Positions 30,611 to 39,910 of a stretch of 64,000 nt of DNA are shown one piece after another (position 1 is the stretch's first letter; every line of letters begins with the position of its first letter). Made by a program: the position numbers and the translations under genes. A model generated the notes under the pieces. It saw only the letters and a program-made list of their open reading frames with translations, searched no databases and was not told the DNA's origin. Source of the stretch: Stenotrophomonas maltophilia (GTDB lineage Bacteria; Pseudomonadota; Gammaproteobacteria; Xanthomonadales; Xanthomonadaceae). The stretch lies in the NCBI GenBank assembly GCA_009912235.1, contig WNDS01000002.1, forward strand, positions 868,001 to 932,000. The letters run 5' to 3'.

Positions 30611-32029
30611 ATGACCGGGACGCCAGACGTCTTCCCCGCCGCCACCGGCGGCACCCCGCTCGTTGCCCTCCCGACCGGTCCGCGCAAGCCCGACCAGGTG
30701 AAGGGCAAGCTGTTCATCAAGACCCGCGGTTGCCAGATGAACGAGTACGACTCGGCCAAGATGGCCGACGTGCTCGCCGCCAGTGATGGCCTGGAACTGA
30801 CCGACAACCCGGAAGACGCCGACGTCATCCTGGTCAACACCTGCTCCATCCGCGAAAAGGCCCAGGAGAAGGTGTTCAGCCAGCTAGGCAACTGGAAGGG
30901 CCTGAAGAACCGTGGCCGCGAGGTCATCATCGGCGTGGGCGGCTGCGTGGCCTCGCAGGAAGGCGAGGCGATCATCAAGCGCGCGCCCTACGTGGACCTG
31001 GTGTTCGGGCCGCAGACCCTGCACCGCCTGCCCGAGCTGATCCGCGCCCGGCGCGAGCAGAAGCGCCCGCAGGTGGACATCAGCTTCCCGAAAATCGAGA
31101 AATTCGACCGCCTTCCCGAGCCGCGCGCCGACGGCGGTTCGGCCTTCGTCTCGATCATGGAAGGCTGCTCGAAATATTGTTCGTTCTGCGTGGTGCCCTA
31201 CACCCGCGGCACCGAGGTCAGCCGGCCGTTCGAGGACGTGGTGGTGGAAGTGGCGCAGCTGGCGGCACAGGGCGTGCGCGAGATCAACCTGCTCGGCCAG
31301 AACGTCAACGCCTACCGCGGCCCCTACGGTGAGGGCGAGTACGCCGACCTGGGCCTGCTGATCCGCACCATCGCCGGCATCGACGGCGTCGGCCGCATCC
31401 GCTTCACCACCTCGCACCCGCTGGAGTTCAGCGACTCGCTGATCGATGCGTTCCGCGACGTGCCGCAGCTGGCCGACTTCCTGCACCTGCCGGTGCAGGC
31501 CGGCAGCGACCGCGTGCTGTCGGCCATGAAGCGCGGCTACACCGCGCTGGAATTCAAGTCGAAGATCCGCAAGCTGCGCGCGGTGCGCCCGGACATCTCG
31601 ATCAGTTCGGACTTCATCGTCGGCTTCCCCGGTGAGACCGAAGCGGACTTCGAGAAGACCATGAAGCTGATCGAGGACGTGGGCTTCGACCACAGCTTCT
31701 CCTTCATCTACTCGCGCCGCCCGGGCACGCCCGCCGCCGACCTGGAAGACACGATCAGCGATGCGGAAAAGCATGCACGGCTGGCACGCCTGCAGGCACG
31801 CATCAACGAACAGGCCGCCGCCATTTCCGAAAAGATGGTCGGCACGGTGCAGACCGTGCTGGTGGATGGCCCTTCGCGCAAGAACCCGAACGAACTGACC
31901 GGCAAGACCGAGAACATGCGGTCGGTGAACTTCCCGGCGCACCCGCGCCTGGTCGGCCAGTTCGTGCAGGTGCTGATCACCGAGGCGCTGATCAACTCGC
32001 TGCGCGGGCGCGTGGTGACTGAAGACTGA
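30611..32029 (+). CDS. miaB: MiaB, tRNA-2-methylthio-N6-isopentenyladenosine synthase
   Basis: A 472-residue radical-SAM methylthiotransferase that adds the 2-methylthio group to i6A37 in tRNA. The N-terminal domain carries its three cluster cysteines ([34 protein letters not shown]). The radical SAM motif is [15 protein letters not shown], and a C-terminal TRAM domain ends near [17 protein letters not shown]. Length is normal for the family. It precedes phoH-ybeY, a common order, but with a 324-bp gap that holds a direct repeat. Confidence 0.97.
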   Translation: MTGTPDVFPAATGGTPLVALPTGPRKPDQVKGKLFIKTRGCQMNEYDSAKMADVLAASDGLELTDNPEDADVILVNTCSIREKAQEKVFSQLGNWKGLKNRGREVIIGVGGCVASQEGEAIIKRAPYVDLVFGPQTLHRLPELIRARREQKRPQVDISFPKIEKFDRLPEPRADGGSAFVSIMEGCSKYCSFCVVPYTRGTEVSRPFEDVVVEVAQLAAQGVREINLLGQNVNAYRGPYGEGEYADLGLLIRTIAGIDGVGRIRFTTSHPLEFSDSLIDAFRDVPQLADFLHLPVQAGSDRVLSAMKRGYTALEFKSKIRKLRAVRPDISISSDFIVGFPGETEADFEKTMKLIEDVGFDHSFSFIYSRRPGTPAADLEDTISDAEKHARLARLQARINEQAAAISEKMVGTVQTVLVDGPSRKNPNELTGKTENMRSVNFPAHPRLVGQFVQVLITEALINSLRGRVVTED

Positions 32030-32105
32030 GGCGTGCTGCCGGGCGGCCTGGCGATTTCCTCGCCACCGCCCGCGCAGGCCTGCGGCACAACGCTCCACGC
32101 CACTT

Positions 32106-32263
32106 GCCCACAGCTTCGCCGCCGTGGCATCCACACCGGGTGTGGAAAAGCCCGGCGATGCTGGCGCAATTTTCACCACGGCATCATGAGCCTTGTGGCA
32201 CAAGCGCTGCGAGAGTCTATCCACAGCTTCGTGCAGTGCCCATCCACACCAGATGTGGAAAAC
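32106..32263. repeat. Imperfect 45-bp direct repeats with palindromic cores upstream of phoH
   Basis: In the 324-bp gap between miaB and phoH two related blocks lie 113 bp apart (32106-32150 and 32219-32263). Each reads CCACAGCTTCG, about ten variable bases, then ATCCACACC-RGR-TGTGGAAAA. The cores TCCACACCGGGTGTGGA and TCCACACCAGATGTGGA are palindromes, the first perfect and the second with central mismatches. They look like a duplicated operator or protein-binding site. I do not recognise the binding protein. Confidence 0.7.
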
Positions 32264-32353
32264 ACCGTGTGCTGGCGGCCTTGCCGCCGCGCGCGCTACC
32301 CTTGCCGTTCCCACACTCTTTCCCGCGGTGGCGGCCCCTGCCCCACCTGAGCA

Positions 32354-33340
32354 ATGAAAAGCATCGAGTACCGAGATTTCACCCTGTCGCCGGAAGACAA
32401 TGCGCGGCTGGCCAACCTGTCCGGCCCGTTTGACGGGCACCTGCGCCAGATCGAACTGAAGCTGGGCGTGGAAATCGCCAACCGCGGCTTCGTGTTCCGC
32501 ATCAGCGGCCCGGCCGAAGCGGCCGTCGAGGCGCAGAAGCTGATCGAAGCGCTGTACGCCGAAGCGGCCGAGACCACCTTCGACAACCACGCCATCCACC
32601 TGCGCCTGAACCAGGCCAACGTGGAGCAGATCGCCGAGCGCTCCTACGAAGCGCAGGACGTGGCCATCCGGGTCAAGCGCGGCACGGTGCGCGGGCGTGG
32701 CGCCAACCAGGCGCGCTACCTGCACCAGATCGTCAGCCATGACATCAACTTCGGCATCGGCCCGGCCGGCACCGGCAAGACCTTCCTGGCCGTGGCCAGT
32801 GCGGTGGAAGCATTGAATGAATCGCGCGTGCAGCGGCTGGTGCTGGTGCGCCCGGCGGTGGAGGCCGGCGAGAAGCTGGGCTTCCTGCCCGGTGACCTGA
32901 GCCAGAAGGTCGACCCCTACCTGCGCCCGCTGTATGACGCCCTGTATGAAATGCTGGGCGTGGAAAAGGTGGCCAAGCTGCTGGAAAAGGACGTCATCGA
33001 GATTGCGCCGCTGGCCTACATGCGCGGCCGCACGCTCAACGATGCATTCGTGATCCTGGACGAGGCACAGAACACCACCGTCGAGCAGATGAAGATGTTC
33101 CTGACCCGCCTGGGCTTCGGCTCGACGGCGGTGGTCACCGGCGACGTGACCCAGACCGGCCTGCCCAAGCACGTCAAATCCGGCCTGCGCGACGCCATCG
33201 AGGTGCTGCGCGACGTGGACGGCGTGAGCTTCACCTTCTTCGAATCCCGCGATGTCGTGCGCCACCCGCTGGTGGCCCGCATCGTCAGTGCCTATGACCG
33301 CCGCGACCTGCAGCAGGTCCAACCCGGAGCGAACCCATGA
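32354..33340 (+). CDS. ybeZ: PhoH-like protein (YbeZ), ATPase
   Basis: A 328-residue PhoH family ATPase. An N-terminal KH-like region precedes the P-loop [15 protein letters not shown] near residues 132-146 and Walker [25 protein letters not shown]. It is linked to ybeY (endoribonuclease/rRNA maturation) by an ATGA overlap, the usual pairing, and is thought to work with YbeY in RNA metabolism. Confidence 0.94.
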   Translation: MKSIEYRDFTLSPEDNARLANLSGPFDGHLRQIELKLGVEIANRGFVFRISGPAEAAVEAQKLIEALYAEAAETTFDNHAIHLRLNQANVEQIAERSYEAQDVAIRVKRGTVRGRGANQARYLHQIVSHDINFGIGPAGTGKTFLAVASAVEALNESRVQRLVLVRPAVEAGEKLGFLPGDLSQKVDPYLRPLYDALYEMLGVEKVAKLLEKDVIEIAPLAYMRGRTLNDAFVILDEAQNTTVEQMKMFLTRLGFGSTAVVTGDVTQTGLPKHVKSGLRDAIEVLRDVDGVSFTFFESRDVVRHPLVARIVSAYDRRDLQQVQPGANP

Positions 33341-33822
33341 CCCGTGGCCCCGTGCGACTGGACGTCGCCGTCAGCTATGCCCTGCCCCGCGCCGGCATGC
33401 CGTCGACAGTGAGCTTCCGCAAGTGGGTGGCGGCCGCGCTGAAGGGCCGCATCCGCGAAGCCGACCTGGCCATCCGCCTGGTCGATGCCAAGGAAGGCCA
33501 GTCACTGAACCGCCACTACCGCGGCAAGGATTACGCCACCAACGTGCTGAGCTTCCCGGCCGAGGTGTCCGAGGGCCTGCCGAAAGGGGTGAAGTTCCCG
33601 CTGCTGGGTGACCTGATCATCTGCGCGCCGGTGGTGGCCCGCGAAGCCGACGAACAGGGCAAGGCGCTCAACGCCCACTACGCGCACCTGACCGTGCACG
33701 GCGTGCTGCACCTGCTGGGCTGGGACCACGAGGACGACAAGGAAGCCGAGGCGATGGAGCAGCTGGAGCGCGAGATCCTGGCTGACCTCGGCATTGCCGA
33801 CCCGTACGCCGGGGAGCGCTGA
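33337..33822 (+). CDS. ybeY: YbeY, endoribonuclease in rRNA maturation
   Basis: A 161-residue YbeY. The zinc-binding motif HxxxHxxxxxH is complete ([11 protein letters not shown]), and the family segments [17 protein letters not shown] and [16 protein letters not shown] precede it. It takes part in 16S rRNA 3' processing and ribosome quality control. Start overlaps the phoH stop by 4 nt. Confidence 0.96.
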   Translation: MTRGPVRLDVAVSYALPRAGMPSTVSFRKWVAAALKGRIREADLAIRLVDAKEGQSLNRHYRGKDYATNVLSFPAEVSEGLPKGVKFPLLGDLIICAPVVAREADEQGKALNAHYAHLTVHGVLHLLGWDHEDDKEAEAMEQLEREILADLGIADPYAGER

Positions 33823-33876
33823 GGCCGCGCACACGGCTATGCTTGAGGCCTGGATGGTCCGACAGGCAAAACAACG

Positions 33877-34482
33877 ATGACGTCATACAGCGGTTTCCTG
33901 CCCGTGCTGCTGAGCGGTGGCGTTTTTGCCGTGCTGCTGGTGGCGGGCGCACGCGCCGTGCGCCGCATCAGTGCCAACGACCCCACCGGGCGGCACTGGC
34001 TGCTGCGCACGCTGGCCGTGCTGTCACCGCTCTGCCTGCTGGCAAGCCTGGGCCTGGCCGCATTCAGGCCCCTGCTGTCCAGCCGCCCGGCCACGTCCAC
34101 CCCGGGGCTGGCCGTGGCCGCGGTGATGCTGATGGACGTCGGCGCGCTCATTTCGCCGCTGCTGTGGCGCATGCTGCTGCAGCGGCGCCTCGGCCGCTCC
34201 CCCAGCACCCTGCCGTTCTTCCATGCCTCGCGCACCTCGCTGCTGGTGCTGTATGTGCTTGCGTTGATCTACATGGCTGCCAGCCGCACGGCCGCGCCGG
34301 TGCTGCAGCCCTGGCTGGATGAGCCGGGCCTGCTGCAGGGCCTGGTCCGCCTGGCGGTGGCACTGGTCCATGTGGCCATGCTGGCGGCGCTGATCACCTT
34401 CCCGGTGATGGCCCTGCGCGCGGGGCTGACCGCCCTCGCCCGCCGGATCAAGCGGGCGTTCGCGCGCTCCCCGACGCTATGA
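33877..34482 (+). CDS. Hypothetical multi-helix membrane protein
   Basis: A 201-residue protein I do not recognise. Four or five hydrophobic segments can be seen: FLPVLLSGGVFAVLLVAGA, LLRTLAVLSPLCLLASLGLAAF, LAVAAVMLMDVGALISPLLW, TSLLVLYVLALIYMAA and LAVALVHVAMLAALITFPVMALRAGL. It ends with a basic tail (RRIKRAFARS). It lies between ybeY and a small secreted protein on the same strand. No function can be proposed. Confidence 0.7.
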   Translation: MTSYSGFLPVLLSGGVFAVLLVAGARAVRRISANDPTGRHWLLRTLAVLSPLCLLASLGLAAFRPLLSSRPATSTPGLAVAAVMLMDVGALISPLLWRMLLQRRLGRSPSTLPFFHASRTSLLVLYVLALIYMAASRTAAPVLQPWLDEPGLLQGLVRLAVALVHVAMLAALITFPVMALRAGLTALARRIKRAFARSPTL

Positions 34483-34510
34483 TGGCGGCCCCCACCTACG
34501 GAAACCGCCC

Positions 34511-35071
34511 GTGTCGCTGCGCTGCTGCCTGCCCCTGATGTGTGCCCTCGCCGCACCGTCGGCCTTCGCCGCCGGCCTGGACCTGCCGGCGCTGATCGAG
34601 TGCCGCCAGGGCGTGGCCGATTACGCGCGGCTGGGCCCGGCCCTGGCCGACCCGCTGCAGGCGGTGGCACAGGGGCTGCAGCCGCTGCCGCAGGCCAACC
34701 AGTTCATGCGCGAATACCGCACCGCGCAGCCGATCCGCGTGTTCGGCCAGGCCACCGACCACCTGGCGGTGGCCGGCGCCAGCATCATGGCCGTGCTCGA
34801 CCTGCCCGACCCGCACCCGCTGGCCACCACGCTGAAGCTGGACACCGGCTATGACCAGGACGGCAAGTTCATGGCCGGGCGCGAGCTGGTCAGCCGCGAC
34901 GTGACCGACCCCACGACCGGCGAGGCTCAGATCGAATCGGTCATCCTCAGCGTCTCCACCGTGGCCTCGCACCCCGGCAAGACCCTGGCCGGCTGCACCT
35001 ACAGCCTGGACTTGCCGGCCGATGAACCGGCACCGGCAGCGCCCGCCCCTGCCGCCAGCAACGGTCACTGA
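34511..35071 (+). CDS. Hypothetical secreted protein
   Basis: A 186-residue protein beginning at GTG 34511, with a signal peptide (MSLRCCLPLMCALAAPSAFAAG) and a soluble body of unknown family (VFGQATDHLAVAGASIMAVLDLP; TLKLDTGYDQDGKFMAGRELVSRDV) ending in a Pro/Ala-rich tail. A likely disulfide pair is Cys in IECRQG and LAGCTY. It sits just upstream of corC. I do not recognise it. Confidence 0.7.
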   Translation: MSLRCCLPLMCALAAPSAFAAGLDLPALIECRQGVADYARLGPALADPLQAVAQGLQPLPQANQFMREYRTAQPIRVFGQATDHLAVAGASIMAVLDLPDPHPLATTLKLDTGYDQDGKFMAGRELVSRDVTDPTTGEAQIESVILSVSTVASHPGKTLAGCTYSLDLPADEPAPAAPAPAASNGH

Positions 35072-35135
35072 CACGCCCCGGCATCCTGCTAGACTTGGGC
35101 CATCGCCCGGCCTGCCGGGTGCCCTATTTCCAGAG

Positions 35136-36017
35136 ATGTCTGAAGACGACAGTAGTAGCTCCTCCCTGGAGCCCAGTGAAAAGAAGCGTGGCTGGCTGGA
35201 ACGGCTGACCGCGGCCTTCTCCGGCGAACCCCATACCCGCGACGAGCTGGTCGCGGTCCTGCGTACTGCGCAGGAGGAAGGGCTGATCGCCGCCGATACC
35301 CTCAAGATGATGGAAGGCGCCATTTCGGTGGCCGAGCTGACCGTGGGCGACGTGATGATCTCGCGTTCGCAGATGGTCTCGCTGCCGGTGGAAGCGCCCT
35401 TCCTGGAACTGATGAAGCAGGTGGTCGAATCCGGCCATTCGCGCTTCCCGGTGCACGGCGACAACAAGGACGACGTGCTCGGCATCCTGCTGGCCAAGGA
35501 CCTGCTGCGCGGGGTGGTGGCCGACAACGGCCCGGCCAACGTGCGCGAGCTGCTGCGCCCGGCGGTGCTGATTCCCGAGGCGAAGAAGCTCAACGTGCTG
35601 CTGAAGGAATTCCGCCTGTCGCGCAACCACATGGCCATCGTGGTGGACGAATACGGCGGTGTCGCCGGCCTGGTCACCATCGAGGACGTGCTGGAACAGA
35701 TCGTCGGCGAGATCGACGACGAGCATGACGAGGCCGAGGATCCCTCGGTGCAGATCGCCATCCAGGCTGATGGCCGCTACGTGGTCGATGCACTGACCGC
35801 CATCGGCGATTTCAACGAACGCTTCGGTGCCACGTTCTCCGACGAGGACTACGACACCATCGGCGGCCTGGTGACCGAGGCCGTGGGCCACCTGCCGGAA
35901 GTCGGCGACGAGCTGACCCTGGACCGCTTCGTGTTCCGCGTGGCGCGCGCGGATGCCCGCCGCGTGCAGGCGTTCCATGTAACGGTGCTGGCACTGGACG
36001 TGCAGGCCGACGCTTGA
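35136..36017 (+). CDS. corC: CorC/HlyC-type CBS-domain protein
   Basis: A 293-residue cytoplasmic protein with two CBS domains (TVGDVMISRSQMVSLPVEAPFLELMKQV and the MAIVVDEYGGVAGLVTIEDVLEQIVG region) and a C-terminal CorC/HlyC transporter-associated domain (DYDTIGGLVTEAVGHLPEVGDE). ATG 35136 is taken as start; the frame is open further upstream into the previous gene's end. The family is tied to Mg2+/Co2+ efflux, and corA lies two genes downstream. Confidence 0.93.
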   Translation: MSEDDSSSSSLEPSEKKRGWLERLTAAFSGEPHTRDELVAVLRTAQEEGLIAADTLKMMEGAISVAELTVGDVMISRSQMVSLPVEAPFLELMKQVVESGHSRFPVHGDNKDDVLGILLAKDLLRGVVADNGPANVRELLRPAVLIPEAKKLNVLLKEFRLSRNHMAIVVDEYGGVAGLVTIEDVLEQIVGEIDDEHDEAEDPSVQIAIQADGRYVVDALTAIGDFNERFGATFSDEDYDTIGGLVTEAVGHLPEVGDELTLDRFVFRVARADARRVQAFHVTVLALDVQADA

Positions 36018-37270
36018 AGTCCCGTGGCCTGATCCTGAGCCTGTGGCTGGCACTGTGCGTGCTGGCCACCATCCTGCCCTCCAGCGTGCTGGCACAGGCC
36101 GCCGCGCCGGTGCCTGCGGCGCCGGTGGAGGCCCCCGCCGACGCCGACGCGCCGCCCCGCATCGGCGTGGTCACCATGCAGCCGGGCACGGTGTTCTTCG
36201 AACGCTTCGGCCACGATGCGCTGGTGGTGCTGGACCCGCGCAGCGGCCAGGCCATCTCCTACAACTTCGGCTACTTCGACCCCAGCGAACAGGATTTCAT
36301 CAGCCGCTTCGTGCGCGGCGAGATGATGTACTACCTGGTGGCGCTGCCGTTGCAGCAGGACCTGTCCTACTATGACGAGACCGGGCGCGGTGCCAGCGTG
36401 CAATGGCTGGACCTGCGCCCGGACCAGGCACGCGCACTGGCCGCCGGCCTGGCCGAGCGTGCCAAGCCGGAAAACGCGCGCTACCACTACGACTACTACA
36501 CCGCCAACTGCGCCACGATGGTGCGCGACACGCTGGACGCGGCGCTGGGCGGCGGGCTGCACGCGCAGCTGTCGGGCCGCTCGCGCGGCAATACCTACCG
36601 CAGTGAATCGGTGCGGCTGGCTTCGCCGGCGCCGTGGATGTGGCTGGGCTTCGACCTGGGCCTGGGCCCGTTCGCCGACCAGCCGCTGTCGCGCTGGCAG
36701 GAAGCCTTCGTGCCGATGCGCCTGGCCGATGCGCTGCGCCAGGTGAACAACAGCGACGGCCGCCCGCTGGTGCAGGCCGAGCAGGAACTGCTGGCGCACC
36801 GCATCGCGCCGGAACCGAAGGACAGCGCGCGCCGCTGGTGGCCGTGGCTGCTGGTCGGCCTGGCCGCCGCTGCCGGGGTGCTGGCACTGCGCCGCCGCCC
36901 GCGCCTGCTGGCCGGCCTGGCGCTGCCGCTGTGGCTGCTGTGCACCGTGGCCGGTGGCCTGCTGGTGTTCCTGCGGGGCTTCAGTGCCCACCAGGCCGCC
37001 TGGGCCAACCGCAACCTGCTGCTGCTCTCGCCGCTGTGCGTGCTGCTGCTGCCCGGTGCCATCGTGCTGCTGCGCCGGCGTACGCCGGGCAGCCTGTTCC
37101 GCGTCGTGCTGTGGCTGGTGGCCGCGCAGGCGCTGGCCGGGCTGGTGCTGCACTGGCTGACCCTGCAACCGCAGTACAACGTGCAGTGGATCGTGCTGCT
37201 GCTGCCGCTGCACGTCGCACTGGCGTGGGCACTGGGCCGCGCTCCTCACCCTGCCGCCACGCCGCGCTGA
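36014..37270 (+). CDS. DUF4105 domain-containing membrane protein
   Basis: A 418-residue protein starting with TTG at 36014, overlapping the corC stop (TTGA). Signal sequence (LWLALCVLATILPSSVLAQ), then a DUF4105 domain (TVFFERFGHDALVVLDP; ISYNFGYFDPSEQDFISRFVRGEMMYYLVALP; YHYDYYTANCATMVRDTLDAAL, in which Asn-Cys is a family hallmark) and a C-terminal part with five hydrophobic helices. The NC motif suggests a papain/NlpC-like fold exposed to the periplasm. Activity is unknown. Confidence 0.82.
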   Translation: MKSRGLILSLWLALCVLATILPSSVLAQAAAPVPAAPVEAPADADAPPRIGVVTMQPGTVFFERFGHDALVVLDPRSGQAISYNFGYFDPSEQDFISRFVRGEMMYYLVALPLQQDLSYYDETGRGASVQWLDLRPDQARALAAGLAERAKPENARYHYDYYTANCATMVRDTLDAALGGGLHAQLSGRSRGNTYRSESVRLASPAPWMWLGFDLGLGPFADQPLSRWQEAFVPMRLADALRQVNNSDGRPLVQAEQELLAHRIAPEPKDSARRWWPWLLVGLAAAAGVLALRRRPRLLAGLALPLWLLCTVAGGLLVFLRGFSAHQAAWANRNLLLLSPLCVLLLPGAIVLLRRRTPGSLFRVVLWLVAAQALAGLVLHWLTLQPQYNVQWIVLLLPLHVALAWALGRAPHPAATPR

Positions 37271-37276
37271 CGCACC

Positions 37277-38290
37277 ATGTCCGGCATGCCACTGCCTACG
37301 CCCGATCCGGCCGCCAACCCGGCCTGCGTCATCAACTGCGTCCACTACGATGACGATGGCAAGCGCCACGACATCAGCCTGGATGCCATCAGCGATGTCA
37401 TCGCCAGCAACAACGGCTTCGTCTGGGTCGGCCTGTACGGCCCCAACGATGCGGTGCTGCTGAAGCTGCAGGAAGAGTTCGGCCTGCACGACCTGGCCAT
37501 CGACGATGCGCGCAACGCCTACCAGCGGCCGAAGGTGGAAACCTACGGCAACTCGCTGTTCGTGGTGGTCACCACCGCGCAGATGGTGGATGAGCGCATC
37601 AAGTACGGTGAAACGCACGCCTTCGTCGGCCCGCGCTTCCTGGTGACGGTGCGCCATGGCGCCTCGTTGTCCTATGCACCGGTGCGTGCGTGCGTGGAAC
37701 GCGAGCCACAGCTGCTGAAGATGGGGCCCTCGTACTGCCTGTATGTGGTGGCCGATTTCGTGGTGGACAACTACCTGCCCATCATCAACCGCTTGCGCGA
37801 CACGCTGGACCTGCTGGAAAAGGACATTTTCGCCGAGACCTACAAGCGCAGTACCGTGGTGCGCCTGTACGAGCTCAAGCGCGAACTGAACAAGATGCGC
37901 ATGGCGGTGGCACCGCTGCAGGACGTGCTGGCGCAGCTGCGCCGCTACCAGGGCGACCTGATACCGGACGAAGTGAAGCTGTACGTGCGCGACGTGCACG
38001 ACCATGCCGTGCGCATCAGCGATGTGATCGACACGCTGCGCGAGATGCTGGGCACCGCGCTGAGCGTGAACCTGTCGCTGGTGACGCTGGCGCAGGGTGA
38101 AACGGTGAAGCGGCTGGGTGCCTGGGCCGCTCTGCTGGCGGTTCCGACGCTGATCACCGGCTGGTATGGCATGAACTTCGCGCACATGCCCGAACTGAAC
38201 CAGCCCTGGTCCTACCCGGTGATCATTCTGGGCGTGGGCGGCATCTGCCTGGGGCTGTACCGCATGTTCAAGCGTTCGGGGTGGTTGTAG
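37277..38290 (+). CDS. corA: CorA-type Mg2+/Co2+ transporter
   Basis: A 337-residue CorA. The long cytoplasmic domain includes the stalk helix (NRLRDTLDLLEKDIFAETYKRS...LKRELNKMRMAVAPLQDVL), followed by two C-terminal transmembrane helices with the selectivity motif GMN in WYGMNFAHMPEL and a basic end (MFKRSGWL). It forms a pentameric divalent-cation channel in the inner membrane. It is 7 nt behind the DUF4105 gene and two genes from corC. Confidence 0.95.
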   Translation: MSGMPLPTPDPAANPACVINCVHYDDDGKRHDISLDAISDVIASNNGFVWVGLYGPNDAVLLKLQEEFGLHDLAIDDARNAYQRPKVETYGNSLFVVVTTAQMVDERIKYGETHAFVGPRFLVTVRHGASLSYAPVRACVEREPQLLKMGPSYCLYVVADFVVDNYLPIINRLRDTLDLLEKDIFAETYKRSTVVRLYELKRELNKMRMAVAPLQDVLAQLRRYQGDLIPDEVKLYVRDVHDHAVRISDVIDTLREMLGTALSVNLSLVTLAQGETVKRLGAWAALLAVPTLITGWYGMNFAHMPELNQPWSYPVIILGVGGICLGLYRMFKRSGWL

Positions 38291-38293
38291 GGC

Positions 38294-38399
38294 GTATCGA
38301 CCAACGGTCGATACCCACCAAGCCGAGTTGATACCCATCGGGCCGGGTCGATGCCCACCGGGCCCGCGCTGCGGTAGGCCACGACCGTTGGTCGTGGCG
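38294..38399. repeat. REP-like palindromes behind corA
   Basis: GTATCGACCAACGGTCGATAC (38294-38314) is a palindrome; two degenerate ACCCA-spaced copies of its arm follow (GTTGATACCCATCG, GTCGATGCCCACCG), and a GTAG-headed element with CCACGACCGTTGGTCGTGG lies at 38374-38399. They fill the gap between the convergent corA and dehydrogenase genes. Confidence 0.75.
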
Positions 38400-38413
38400 C
38401 TTGGGAGGATCGA

Positions 38414-39778
38414 TCAGGCCACGAACACGGTCTTGATGTTCATGAACTCATGGATGCCGTGGTCGGCCAGTTCACGGCCGAAGCCGGACTGCTTGCTGCC
38501 GCCGAACGGCAGCCGCGCATCACTCTTGACGATGGCGTTGACGAACGCGGCACCGCATTCCAGGCGCTGGGCGAACGCTTCGCCGCGCACGGCATCGGCC
38601 GTCCAAACGCTGCCGCCCAGCCCGAACCGGGTGTCGTTGGCCACGCGCAGTGCCTCGGCTTCGTCCTTGACCCGGATCACCGCGGCCACCGGCCCGAACA
38701 GTTCTTCATCGTAGGCCGGCATGCCCGGGCCGACCTGGTCCAGCACGGTGGCCGGGTAGCCGGCGTGCGTGCCTGCAATCGGCTCGCCGCCCAGCAGCAC
38801 GCGCGCGCCCTTGGCCACGCTAGCCTTGACCTGCTTGTGCAGCTCGTCGCGCAGATCGGCGCGCGCCATCGGCGCCAGCGTGGTGGCGCTGTCTTCGGGA
38901 TCACCGTAACGGCGCTCACCACTGGCCTCGACGAAGCGCTGGGTGAACGCATCGGCCACCGCATCGACCACGATGAAGCGCTTGGTCGCGATGCAGGTCT
39001 GGCCGCTGTTGTCGAAGCGCGACTTCACTGCCGCAGCCACTGTCTTGTCCAGGTCGGCGTCTTCCAGCACCACGAAGGCATCGCTGCCGCCCAGTTCCAT
39101 CACCGATTTCTTCAGCTGGCCGCCGGCATTGGCGGAAATCGAACGCCCTGCCCGCTCACTGCCGGTCAGCGTCACCGCCTTCACCCGCGCGTCGCGCAGT
39201 ACTTCGGCGGCCTGGTCGTTGTCGATGTGCAGCACATCGAACACGCCCTGCGGCAGGCCACCGGCGCGCACCACCTCCAGGATCAGGTCGGCACACTGCG
39301 GCACGTTGCTGGCGTGCTTGAGCAGCGCCACGTTGCCGGCCATGAACGCCGGGGCGAGGAAGCGGAACACCTGCCAGATCGGGAAATTCCACGGCATCAC
39401 CGCGAACACGCAGCCGATCGGCTCGTAGCGCACATAGCTGCGCTGGGCATGGGTATCGATCAGCTGCGGCTTGAGGTAGTCGGCGGCGTGGTCGGCGTAG
39501 AACTCGCAGGCGGCGGCACACTTCTCGATCTCGGCCAGCGCCTCGCCCTTGAGCTTGCCCATTTCGCCGGTCATGGCCCGTTGCAGGTCGTCGCGGCGTG
39601 CGCGCAACTGCGCGGCGATCTGCTTGAGCACGGCGCCGCGCTCCTGCAGCGGGCGTGCCGCCCAGCCCGGGAAGGCATCGGCGGTGGCCTGCAGGCGCTG
39701 TTCGATGGCAGCGCTGTCCATCAGTTCGTGGCGGTAGGTCACCTGGCCGGTGGCCGGATTGACGATGTCGACGGTCAT
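38414..39778 (-). CDS. sad: NAD(P)-dependent succinate-semialdehyde dehydrogenase-like enzyme
   Basis: A 454-residue aldehyde dehydrogenase. Start is ATG 39778, which gives MTVDIVNPATGQV. Catalytic Cys lies in SGQTCIATKRF and the general-base Glu in VMELGGSD; the cofactor segment is LTGSERAGRSI and the oxyanion Asn is in MPWNFPIWQVFR. Length and the N-terminus fit the Sad (YneI) type. In a polyamine neighbourhood it plausibly oxidises succinate semialdehyde or an aminoaldehyde from putrescine breakdown. It is downstream of potI on the same strand. Confidence 0.85.
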   Translation of the reverse strand: MTVDIVNPATGQVTYRHELMDSAAIEQRLQATADAFPGWAARPLQERGAVLKQIAAQLRARRDDLQRAMTGEMGKLKGEALAEIEKCAAACEFYADHAADYLKPQLIDTHAQRSYVRYEPIGCVFAVMPWNFPIWQVFRFLAPAFMAGNVALLKHASNVPQCADLILEVVRAGGLPQGVFDVLHIDNDQAAEVLRDARVKAVTLTGSERAGRSISANAGGQLKKSVMELGGSDAFVVLEDADLDKTVAAAVKSRFDNSGQTCIATKRFIVVDAVADAFTQRFVEASGERRYGDPEDSATTLAPMARADLRDELHKQVKASVAKGARVLLGGEPIAGTHAGYPATVLDQVGPGMPAYDEELFGPVAAVIRVKDEAEALRVANDTRFGLGGSVWTADAVRGEAFAQRLECGAAFVNAIVKSDARLPFGGSKQSGFGRELADHGIHEFMNIKTVFVA

Positions 39779-39910
39779 GCGGGGATCTCCTTCACACAGA
39801 TCCCCATTGTGCGCCGCGCGGCGTGAGCCGGGTGTTGCCTGGTCTGCCGGTTGCTGGTTGCCGGTTACCGCCCGCCGGCTGCGGCAGCGCGCCACACCCG
39901 GCCGGGGCCG

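Noticed and set aside
28672..30978. A 768-codon minus-strand frame across the lytic transglycosylase/GST region
   Set aside because: It overlaps the WYL regulator and GST in other frames, has no coherent domain and shows the Arg/Ala/Gly bias of a shadow frame.
32104..32262. DnaA-box cluster or replication origin (TTGCCCACA, CTATCCACA, TGTGGAAAA)
   Set aside because: No exact TTATCCACA box is present, there is no AT-rich unwinding element or dnaA/dnaN neighbour, and the similarity is explained by the palindromic cores of the direct repeat.
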